From positions 8,494,001 to 8,558,000 of the forward strand of contig NC_079978.1 in assembly GCF_029852145.1 (NCBI RefSeq): DNA of 64,000 nucleotides, given 5' to 3'. Of this stretch, positions 34,101 through 46,800 are shown one piece after another. The translations under genes were made by a program, and so were the position numbers. Each line of letters starts with the position of its first letter. The stretch's first letter is position 1. The notes under the pieces were generated by a model that was not told the origin of the DNA, searched no databases, and saw only the letters and a list, made by a program, of their open reading frames with translations. The stretch comes from Microplitis mediator (Eukaryota; Arthropoda; Insecta; Hymenoptera; Braconidae).

Positions 34101-37100
34101 CTTCTTTGGTTTATACATGAACACGCGTGAGATGTATAAGACAAATAATAAATAATAGATGTGAAAAATTTCATTACATTGTTTTATGGTTTTTAATTTT
34201 TTCATTACAAATACGACAGTTTTGTTTGGACATAATAAAATAAGATATTCATCAGACAATAAAACAATTTGAAATTGATAAATTGTTCATAACATTTTTT
34301 AAATATTCAAAATAATTTCATTTTTTATAACCGCACGATAAATTTAACTTCCAAACTGAACTTTTTAAAATTAATCATACATATAGAGATAGTGACGATA
34401 AAATTTCAATTAAATTTGAAAACTTTATAGATTTTTTTTTTTTTTCAAAATTGATTCTCATATAAAACTATCTTGTTATTATAAGTGATAATATAATTTT
34501 GTATGCAAATTAAAAATCCTTAATACTTTTTCAAAATATATATGCTCCGCGTATTTAAATAATATTGACGATATTATTTTAAATTACAAAGAGTAAACAT
34601 AACTGATGCATAATCGGCATGAATAATTAATGAAGCTAAATTGAATATTTAAACCATAGTTTTATCATAATCTTTTATCAACCATATACATAAATTCAGT
34701 AAATTATTATAAATATATAATTAATAATGTTTAGGTTTAAAATTGAAAATAACTGTACTATGATCTTATAATATTAAAAATAAATATAATGTAATTAAAA
34801 AAAAAAAGTTTGATTATGCACGAAAGTTTAATTAAAATTTCAAATAAAATCTCGTACTTTATATATGCCACTGAGCTAATATGAGAAATCCGGTACGATA
34901 TTTGATTGCACTTCAAAAGTTGGTCACAGTGGTGTGAAATTAATAGCAGTGCATGACGATGTAGAAACCGAAATATGATATTACATCTATGAATACGGTA
35001 ATTCTGAAATAAATTTTTATATCATTGAATATCATAATATTTATTTGATACATTTAAATACGGAGAAGAATCGAAGGTTAAACTTTATTTGAATTTAGAA
35101 ACAAACCGATAGTATGCGTCGGATTTTCAACTGATTTCAACGTGATTTTGTCACTTGAGCAAAACTATATTTGTGATTTTATAATTATTGAAGAAAATTT
35201 TTCGTAGCAGTACTTTTAATTGTATAATAGATTAATAATTTAAGTAAACAAACATACAATTTGACTATTGATTAACTATTAGCTATATATCTGAAATTAT
35301 TAAATAAATTTAAAACCAAAAAAATTATTTCTGTGCATTAAAATTTTTGTCACTTCCAATTTGTATTTCGCGCGTGTACTTATTTTTTTTTTGTAAATTT
35401 ATTCCAATGCGTCAATTTGATGTATTTTTTATGATGTATAGAATCAATTGGGAGTCAAAAAATCGAAGCTTATTCATTATACTTTTCTTATATCTTTTTT
35501 ACCCGAAGCAATAAAAATTGTAATATTCACTATCGTAGCATAATATCTACTATTATATTGCCTAATAAAACCTACATTAAATGATTATAGTAAGCTCTCA
35601 TATGCTATATAGTAATTTTTATTATTAGGATAGTAACTTCTACTATCTTGGTATTAAAAACGACTAGTCGCAGCTCCGTCAGATTGTTAATATTACTAAC
35701 GCAAGTAGTAACTGTTAACATATTAACATCTCACATGATAGAATTAACTATACCTATTATAATTGTTAAAATATTAAGATAGCTACAGCTAAAAATTTTG
35801 CGATTGTAATAATAACGATTCGGCAATAGTAGAAACTACAATTTTTCTTCTCCGTGCTCTCTAAACATGAATTAGTGAAAATTAGTGAATATTCACTAAT
35901 TCCAAGTTCAAACTGAACCACTAATTTCAAAAAGTGGTTCGGCTGGCACTCAAAATTAGTGAATATTCACTTATTCCACTTATTCATGTTTAGAGAGTGT
36001 ATTATAAAATTTTCTATAATTCGAAAAAAAAGAATACTCTCGAAAAATGAAGTAATGAAATTAAATGCGACTATTATTAGTGAATATGCGATGGGAGTCA
36101 GCTATAAATACACCATTAGTTGAATTAGCAGTATACTTATAGCTGGACAAATAGTGACTATCCACTGATTTGCCGTGATTTTGAATAATTCATTTGTAGA
36201 GAGTAACTTTCTTTTTTTGGAAAATTTTCAATTTTCTTAGCAGAAATGGGGAAAAAAAAAGTTTAATGAAGTATATTTTTGATCTCTCTAAAAACGAATC
36301 AGTGACAATCACGTTACAATCACTATTTTACAGTGAATAGTCACTTACTGCTAGTAAGAAATATACCACTATTTGAATTAGTGACATACTTTTCACTAGT
36401 AAACAGTGAATAGTCACTATTTTCACTATTTCAAATTTAAGAGAATACCCGATATTAAGAAATGTATTTACATATATTCTAATATTGCTACTTTTTTCTC
36501 TTACTTTATTAATATATAAAAATTTTTAAAGTTACTGTGGGTAAACAGCAGGTGAGCCGTCAACACTTCTATTCGCGTCGGGTTTTTAAACTCAACCATA
36601 ACCAAAGATACCAAAAAGCAATCTCATGGGGTTCGACAGCTGGTTCTATAAGTAGATGGTAATGAAAACACTGTTATTTGACTTTAAACAATATCCACAT
36701 TAGTTTACTCAGGTAAATAAAAATAGGGTTTATTTACCAATTTCAATAGGTTGCAATGGCTCCAATATATTTTTATTTCACATGATTTATTTTTATTTAT
36801 CTCAAATTTTTTTAAAAACTGTTAGACATATAATAATAATAACAGGCTTCAAAGATAGAATATTTTAGCTACTACTGAAATAAGATAAAAAAATGAATTT
36901 AAGTACAAAGATGCGCCGGATCATACTAAAACACTTTTGGTGTTACAAAATTTTATTTAATCCGGATTACGTTGAACCTGCCAATGTACTCAATAGTCCA
37001 TATCCTTCTATCTTTTTAGCTCACCCAAAAAGATATACATTACAAAACTATAAAAATAAATGTTATATACAAGTCGTCTGACAATGATAGAGAGATAAAA

Positions 37101-40100
37101 AAAAATTTTTTTATGAGTGTATGTAATCGTTATGTGTTTATGTGTAGGTGTAGAACCACTGATTATCGTACTTGTTGCTGATCCAAGATTAGGGAACACC
37201 CACTGTGACTTGACGAACTGTATAATATATATATATGTATATATTTACAGTCGAATATATATTGAAATCACTGATAGTTATAATTAATAATTTGAATATT
37301 TTACAAAAATTTTCATCATTTTAACATCTTTATTTATTTCACTAAAATTTAACTCATATATCAAAGTGAGCCACTATACCCTCAAAAAATTTGAATGCAT
37401 ACACAGAAAAATGAATTTTTTGACGCAAAACATTTTTACTCTCCTCAAGATGATTTTTACTTGCCCTAAGAAATTTTTTGCATTGTAAATTGAAAACGAA
37501 ACATTTTTCTAGTCCTTAGAAAATTTTTGTTTCCATTTCATAATGCAAAATTTTTCTTGCGCCAAGAAATCTTTTTTTTTCTGTGTACAATAGTTGAAAA
37601 AAAAAATTATTTATCATCTCAATTACTATTTTAAAATTTATTTTATTTATAAATATGCTTGAGTTAAATTTTTGAGCCTTCCAAATAATCAAAAATAGTC
37701 TTGTTATTTAATCTTTAAGTGACATAATATTCTTTAAATAAACAAATATTATGTGTAAAATGTGTTTACTACTTGTAAGATACATAAATTACAATTATAT
37801 AAATTAATGTCTGAGAAATGTGTTGACTAAAAACAAAATGCATATAATTTTTTATCAAAAATTAAAATCCACATAATTGCTGTCACACTTGTTTCAAGGA
37901 TCATAATTATTTAATACATTATTTAATGTAGTTATCGCGTATTTAGTTTTGTATAAAGACATATACAAGTAACATAAATATAAAATGTGACCGTGAGACA
38001 TAAATTGTTGGTCAAGTTATTAGAACGTTTAGATGAGCCAGACGAGACAACCTCGTAAGAGTCTTAATCGTCGGCTATGAGCCATACAATCTACCTCATT
38101 ACATAATGACTATAGAGACTAGACACTGTAGATTAACAAATTTCTATGTATAATATACATATATACATATACATTAATACAAATATAATATACAGCTAAA
38201 TAAACTTTAAGTTCACTAAACTTTTATTATGTTTACTTGTAAAATATAATTATGCTTTTTATCAAATAATTAATCTGCAACATTATTATCATTTAAATTA
38301 ATTACAATAAATAATGAAGCTGATATCGCTAAATGATTTTAATGGATACGAAAGTAATGATCAATACATTTTTGTCTCTCCTTCTCTCTCTCTCTCGTAT
38401 ACACCCAAAAAATATTTTATAAACTCATATGTATATTTACATCTATACATATGTAGATATAAATACATGTAACGTAACATAAAACTCCGACTTCGTTAAA
38501 CTAAATAATAGGATCATTATCCTTGCCAATGGCCGTAATCGCAAATTGGATGCGTCTGCACGTGGAGGGGTGTACCCGGTCTCTGTATATACATATTGAA
38601 ACGTTTTTTTTATTTTACGATGTTTTAACACACATGTACATCACACATGCTCATATTATACATACTGACTGACATGACACATCGTAAAAAAAGAAAGATG
38701 CTACTGAGAACGCGTGCATGAATGAATGCCCCCTCTGTCCCCGTTCACATGTAGCTTCCATAAGTTAATGTAAGAACGATATTTTTTAAAAATAAAAAAA
38801 TCTACTGATGGAGAAAAAACTTTGATTTTTAAATTTATCAGTATAAAATATATATTTACATGACGTTAATTGATTTATCAGTTAGTTGGCTTATAATAAC
38901 TCATTTAAATGCATATGCTTGTTTTTAAAATTTTATAAGGTTGAATCGGTTGACCTTTTTCGAGTTTAAAAATTCGTGACTTGAGTCGTTTAGATATAAT
39001 CAATTTTTTATCTTTAAGATATGTTTAAATTATTTATTATTTTTTAAATATTTTATTTTTGATAAAATAAATTAATCTTTAAATTTTTAAATTCATTTTT
39101 ACTTTCAAAAATTTTTTTTTATCGATGTTTTTTTATTTCATTGACTTTACATACCGACATTACACTACCAATTACGAAATTTTTTTTACTTCATTTAAAT
39201 TTTAACTCATGTATTATAACTGTAATTGTGAATATGTGAGCAAAATGCGTTTATCGTCATCATCCTCGTTTATACTGTTATTGCAACTAAATTTTTAATT
39301 TAAACTATTAATAATGTTAGTCATGTTGTTTTACTTGTCTGTCAATAGAATTTTTTATAATGATATTTTTTAAATAAAAAATATTTTTAATTATTTACAA
39401 TAGTCAAAAATAAAAAATAAAATATGAATTTATTTATAAAAATTTTCCTACATGTCAGTTTTTAAACACATAAAAGACTAGCTTATAAATTTTTTCATGG
39501 TATTAAAGGTCAAGATCATCTGAAATATATTTTAAAACAGTATACTGCAACTTCTCGGATTGCCAAAAGATTATACATCCAACTTGTACGCCCGCGAGTT
39601 GTTATAACGTGAATTACTCTGAAAACAACTGCAAAGCTGTTTTTTTTTTTTTTTTTTTTATATATAAAAGTTCTTCCTGATGGTCCCTCATTCACATTTT
39701 ACGAGTTTTTATGCAATGCCTTAAACAATTGGTGTAATAGCTCTCCGGTTTCAGTTAATCTTCCGTTTGTTGTTTTAGAATAAATAAAATAACATTATTC
39801 TCTTACTCTCTTAATTTTGAAATAGTGAAAATAGTGACTATTCACTGTTTACACTGTAAAAAATTAGTGGAGTGAACGGGTGTAAATCCAGGGTGGATGA
39901 CTATTTATTTAATCCCCTCAAAGTGAAATTCACTCTGAAAGGGAGTTTATTTTAATATTGAAATTCCGGGTTGGAGTGAAATTCACTCCTAAAAAGACTT
40001 CAATTTAATTTTAAAACTTCGAATCGGAGTGGATGTGGATTTAAATGAAATCCAGATCACTCCGAAATTACTGTGCTCAAAAAAAATCCCTATTTACTCC

Positions 40101-43100
40101 GTATGCGGAATAATTTTTTATAAAATTCCGAGTGACAGAGTGAACTCGGACTTAATTAAAATCCGTAATTACCCCGAATTCACTCCCAATTTTTTACAAT
40201 GTACTAGTAAAAAGTGTGTCACTAATTCAAATAGTGGTATACTTTTTACTGCACCGAAAAAAAAATAAGTGCTGCAACAGGATGCAGTCCTGTTGCTATC
40301 ACATGAAAATCCTGTTGCTGAAACAGGATTTTGTCCTGATGCTCCCACAGGATATTTCCTGTTGCTGTAACATGAAAATCCTGTCGCTGCAACAGGATTT
40401 TATCCTGTTGCTCCTACAGGACTGCGTCCTGTTGCAGCGTGTATTTTTTTTTCTGTGTGGCAATAAGTGACTATTCACTGCCAAATAGTGATTGTCACGT
40501 AATTTTTACTAATTCTTAGAGTTATTAGAGAATTGATGCATCAAACTTCATTACTATACATGTTTTAATGTTCAATTTAATATTTCGGTTAAATGTGAAA
40601 TTATCTATATAGTTACCAGAGAGTTTCAAAATGGTGGTCGCTATACCGAGCATACTAGAGATGAGCAACAAAAAGCGAGGGCGGCGTAACGAGGGATGAA
40701 GCCGGATGGTAGTTGGTCGCTAAAAGCCAAGGGAGATTTCTCCTAGGGGTGGCTGCGCCAATATTTACTCTCCTGGAAGGTCGTAAGAGCTCCAAGAGAA
40801 TGACGAAAGCGGTTCCCTTTCTCTCTCATTATTTTTTGACTCATATATTTATATACCACAGATATAACAAGCGTCCCTTTATTTTTCAACAAAATTAAAC
40901 ATACTTTTTTTTATGGAAAAAGATATTTAAAAAAAAAGTAACTGTCATTGACTTTTCAATATCTCATTACATTAAAAAATAAAATTATTATTTTTTATAT
41001 AAAAATTCTATAATTTTTCAATTAATTATATTTTCATTAAATGTTAAAACTGTTTTTTAGAATTTGATTTAAATGTGAACAATGTGTGTTGCAAGAATAC
41101 TATCATACGAAATGTAGAGCAATTATATCTGAAGGAATGTTTGTACAAAAAAAAATTCAATTGTTCTTTATATAAAAAAGAGAGATCAAATCTTTTGAAA
41201 TAGGTATATAAAAGGGTCATATCCTCCTCTTTGAGCCCTCATCTTTAGCCTCGACATTCGTCCTATCCGTACTTTACGATGCTATACAGTGCTCTTCACA
41301 TTCAAAAGGGGAGTCAGTACACCAAGATAAAGCGGGGCCTGTATGTGCACATATACAGAGACAAAATGACGGGAAAACAAATACGTTTTCATATACTCAC
41401 ACGTGTCCATGAAATTAGTGCACGCCCACGCGTTGAGAGTATGGTGGTCTTTGGGGTTGGTATATACGCCATCAGTAATGTTTTGTTGACATACTACGCT
41501 ACGAAGAGGCCATTACTGCCACCGCATTCACCCTCTTTTGTTATCCCATTCAGAGGAAGTGAAGTGATGTTTGAGGTTTTATCGTTATGAACGTGAATCA
41601 ATACTACTTAGGAGTTGAAAGTTTTTTCACTTTTGTCAATTAATAATAATAAGCAACTATTTGATTCACAGTAAAAAATATTGTGTATCTGTGTTAAAAA
41701 CGGTCCGTGTTAAATTTTTTGTGTTGATTATTTTGTGTCAAATCAACACAATTCTTTGTGTTACTTTAAAATTTTCAATCGATCTCTTATTCAACACTTT
41801 AAAAGTGTTACCTAGTACAAAAATCGATATTATCAACATTTATTAAGTGTTACTTTAAAATCAACACAAAAAAAGTGTTGAAACGACAGTTGAATTGTGT
41901 TAAAAAAAAATGTCTTCCTTCTATTCACGCGGGAAGCGCCATTAAGCATCAGTTTTGCTTGGTTAGATTATTTTTGGGACATTGATTTTATTTATTTTCA
42001 ATTGGACATGAAAAAATTAAGTTGCCGAAGTTCATGATTCGTATAGTTTAAAAAAAAAAATATTCAAAAAATTGCATCTGTAGCTTTTTTATTTTTCTAC
42101 ATGCGCATATTTTTATTTTTTTTTCGTAATTGATTTGTTGATTAAAAAATTCAAAAATTGTTGACTGTCTGCTAACTTTAGGATCATGTTTACTATCACA
42201 AAATAGTTAAATGTTAAATAATAATTGTTGACACTTTTGATAACCTAAAAATAATCCATGGTACAAATATAAAAGTTAACATTTTTTTTGTGTCACCATT
42301 AACATTTAAAAAGTGTTGAAGTTACTTCTTATGTCACTCGTATTTTGTGTTGAAATTTTAACACAAATTTTGTGTTGAAATTCAACACAAATAGTCTGTG
42401 TTGAAAAATAACACAAATATTGTGTGGACCGTTTCTAACACACAAATTGTGTTGATTTTAACACAATATTTTTTACCGTGTTCTATCATAGTCTATGCCG
42501 GAATTTTTAAAATAGTTCTAGTACTATTATACCTTTGGAAGTATTTATTTATTTTGACTCCTAATTTCATATTCAGAGTCATGACTACTTGAAACTACTA
42601 TACTATTATTTAGTATGTCGTTATGGCTGTAACTACTTACAGTAACAAAGATGTCAGAATGCATCTAGTAGTTATAGTCAATAAATATATATTTCAAGTA
42701 ATCATGAATTTACTACTTATTTGTAGTATAATTATTCATCGATTCAAACTCCTGAATTGTAGTAATTTTTGAAACTATTATAAAGTTTTAGTAATAATAT
42801 ATAATTATTCCGAAAATTGTTAAAGTTACTGACAGCAGCGTAGGATTAAATATTTTTGAAAATACTCTAAGCACTCTAAGCATTGTTGGTCGTTTGAATT
42901 CGGATTAGACATGGAATGCCTATTTGTCTACAAAGAAGTAGGTCGCGGAAACGTATATATAACGTATGAGGAACTACTTGAATTTCAAATTAGAAGTTCA
43001 TCAATTTATAAGTAATCAGAACAGTTTAATATGTGTGGTATAGTAAAAACATTTATCTTTTAGAATATATTTGAATAAAATTTTATTAAAAATAACTGAA

Positions 43101-43812
43101 ACAAATAGTATAATTCCCAAGTATATCGAGTTGTCCCACCGTTATCTAAAATTTTTCGCTCAGTCTTATTATAAAATTTTCTGCGTGTAATACACAGTTA
43201 AAAAAATTAACTTGGTTCAAGTAAATTATTTTCTTCAAAATATCTTTCTTGTTTCGAAACATCTAAACTTTTCAATTCAAAAAAAAGTTCAATCTTGAAT
43301 AAATAAATTATAACTCTTCAATCGAGAATAAAAATTTTTCTTTCAAAAATTTTATTCTTGAAAGAAGCGTTTTATGTGTTCAAACAAGATGCATATTCAT
43401 TTCTCCCAAGAATTTTTTTCTCTTGGTTTGAGGCTGATAATATTGACTCAGGATGATACCGACTTAGTTTGAGTATAGCGCATTTTCTGAATCAGGATGT
43501 TATTTTAATCGATTGAGAAATATACAAATATATTTTTTAAAATTATTAATTAGTTTATTAATACAATACACTGTAAAAAATCCGGAGTGAATTCGGAGTG
43601 AAACTAAATCCGAATTCACTCCGCATTCACTCCGCCACTCGGAGTTCCGGAGTTTTGAAAAAAATCACTCCGCATGCGGAGTGAATTGGGAGTTTTTTTT
43701 TAGCGGAGTGATCTCGGAGTGACGCGGATTTTATTTCACTCCCAATTCACTCCAATCCGGAGTTTTAATACTTAAATAAATTTATATTAATTTATATTAA
43801 ACTGCTAAACAA

Positions 43813-43873
<61 letters not shown>

Positions 43874-46800
43874 AAATGTGTGCATGTGTGCAAATTTGTG
43901 CATGTGTGCGAATTTGTGCGTGTGTGCAAATTTGTGCGTGTGTGTACAAATGTATGCGTGTGTGTTTGATTGTGTGCTTGTGTGCAAATGTGTGCGTGCG
44001 TGTGTGTGCGAGTGCGCGTGTGTGCCTGAATATGTATGTGCGTATGTGTGTGCAATCAGCTGATCAATAATGTAATACTTGAATTTTTACTTCGATTTTA
44101 TTATGTGGAGTTATATTTTATTAATAATATTTCCAAAATTCCGGAGTGAATTTCACTTCGGAGGGATTAAATTAATAAAAAATTATCTACTCCGCGAAAA
44201 CTCCCCTGCGGAGTGAATTTTACTCCGAGGGGAGTGAATAATTAAAAATTCATTCACTCCGCATTCACTCCGGATTTAATCCGCATTTACTCCGCGAATT
44301 TTTTACAGTGTAGTTACTTATACTAATTTTTAAATTGGAAGTTTAATGCATATTTTTATTTAAAAAAAAATTTATTTATGCTAAAAATTTAAATAATATT
44401 TTCGTTCAATGACCACATTTTCAATAATAGAAAATTTGAGGTTATCCAGTAAATAACCATTGACAATTAAATACATTTACTGTGAAAATCTTTAAAGTTT
44501 GAACACAGTAATTATTTACTACTTTAGGTATCATGATAACGAAATTTGTTCATATTTATATCCATTAAATAAAAATAATTATCAACGGCGAGATTTATGT
44601 TTTGATGTTCATACATAGTTGTGAACTTACAATTCAAAACTAACTACAACCAACTGAGAATTAAGAAAAACAAGCAAATACGATATACTCATCGAGGCGC
44701 CACCTGGCGTCAAAATTTTAACTTCACCCAAGTAAATCTGTTACTTGGTATGAGAGTTAAATTTATTGTGTGAAAAAAATGTACTTTTGAACCAAGCATA
44801 TACAAATCTTGATTTAAGAATCCTGAAACTCCTTGAGCCAAGGAATAAATTCTTGAAGCAAAAAAAATGGAATTTTTCAAACTAGCATTCTTGATTCAAG
44901 AATATTTCACTTGAATCAAGTCAATTTTTTTTTCTGTGTATGAATAATCCGAACTGAGAGTTGAACCGAGACCTTGTCGGCTACGCGCCGAGTGCTCTTC
45001 CAGTTGAGCTATACGAGTCTATGCCATATTCCGTTCAATTTATCTGTATCCAAAACAATAAAATAATTAAGCGCGAAATATCAACCCTCTAAAAATGAAT
45101 TAGTGAAATTCACTATGAATCAGTGGATAGTCACTATTTCTACAGCTATAAGTATACCACTAATTCAACCAATGGTATACTTATAGCTGGTTCCCAGCGA
45201 ATATTCACTAATTCAAGTTTTCATGTTTAGAGAGAATATTCTAAAAAATTTATTAATTAGCTTTTAAGATGAAATAACATAAAAGGGCCCATTTTGCCTC
45301 AAATTTGAATTTTTAATTTTTTGAGCATATTGATTCCGAATACATGGCCTTAAGGCTAGAAAAAGTAAAAGGGGTGAAAAAAATTTTCAATAGACGTGGC
45401 ATATTGATATTAAATACATGCACAGAAAACAAGTTATCTTGAGTCAAGAAAATATAATTTTGAAAGACAAACGTTTTTGAGAACCAAATCAAGATTTTTT
45501 TGAGCCTAGAGAATTGGTCTAGGTCAGAGGAGATTTCTACTTTATCCGAAAAAATTTTCAAAAATATTTTTTTGAATCAAGGATATTTACTTTCAGTCGA
45601 CAATTTTTTTTCTGTGTGGTAAAGGGCTAGAAAGAAGTAAAGCAAATTAAAAAACAACTGAGAATATATTATATAAGCCCTTTTTTTAAGAGGCTCATTC
45701 TGTCCCTCCCTCTCTTATACGAATCTAAACCTTATTAATCTTGTCCTTGAAATTATGCATTTTATAATTATTTATTTTATTTAGATACGATTCCTCCACA
45801 AATTTATAATTTTTTTACGAATAGTTAAATGCAGAGGACAATATGTATTTTAATATAAGAAGATTATGAAATCTATGACGAATGTGTTCGAGGGTAAAAC
45901 TGATTAAATTAATTTCCTATGTTGATAAACTTGATAATTCAAAAAATTATTATTCAAATCATTTGATACAGCGGGTACACGAATTATTGATAAAAATTTG
46001 TCAGCAGTTGTAGTAATTTCTTATCTATATTGGAAAAATGAGAAGCATAACACAAATAATCATAGTCTACATAATAATAAAACGTGGAATTTCTGAGTAA
46101 AGCTATCATATAACTGATATACTGATGTAATACTTAGCTACTTCAGGTCTTGTCGACTTGATAAAAAAATGCTGAGATATTCAATTGAGTTTCTCGTGGA
46201 ACCGTGACAGTCTTACTGCGCCAACGTAATAAAAACTTGGCTTGTACACATTGTCTCGTGGGGGAAACAAGGTGTTATATAAAAGGGTACATATCTATGC
46301 TTGTTTTATTTCTCATGGGGACAAACGCCCACGAGACACTTATTCCCCCGTACTCTTTATCCCAAGAGAGCATTTGGCAGCCGCCCCCTGTAACATCCTA
46401 CAACCGTTTATCTCTAAATTATATGATATGTATCGCGTGTCTGGTGTTTTCAGTCATTGAAAAATAGTTTTTCTTCACCATATCACTTTTTAACTATCAA
46501 AGCAATTACTGATTACAGACTAATTTTCAATAACCATTTCCTTCAATAAATGTCTATATTTTCAGAGCTAGAGAATTTGTTAGAGAAAATGTCAAGATAT
46601 GATTTATGTATTAAAAAATTATGTGGTACGATATCTTCCCGATCGATTTAACAAACAAATTCAATTTAATTTTAAAAAGTTATCGGATCAATTTTAGGGC
46701 TGATGATATAGAGTTTTAGAGCTGATTAGATTTTGGAATCAATCCATGGAGTAAATTAGAAATTTTCCGAAAAAAACATTTTTGAAGAAATTTCATTTCT

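Larger units (their letters stand above)
39804..40522. mobile_element. TCTCTAAA-family MITE split by two other MITEs
   Basis: Host pieces are 39804-39851, 40202-40251 and 40458-40522. Together they match the uninterrupted 56148-56313 copy. The first insert is the ACTCCG element 39852-40201, the second the CAACAGGA element 40252-40457. The first junction shows a TA duplication directly. Confidence 0.8.

Noticed and set aside
40216..40484. Cys/Leu/Gln-rich frames on both strands
   Set aside because: By-products of the CAACAGGA palindromic array.
41279..41590. 103-aa ATG-started frame in so intron 3
   Set aside because: No recognisable domain, no family match by eye, and it lies in a GC-richer intronic island. 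Transcript evidence would be needed.
43792..44070. Cys/Val- and His/Thr-rich frames
   Set aside because: Translation of the GT-rich repeat inside a MITE.
46204..46467. 87-aa frame in so intron 3
   Set aside because: Overlapping frames of similar length on the same strand, no domain; probably chance in an island.
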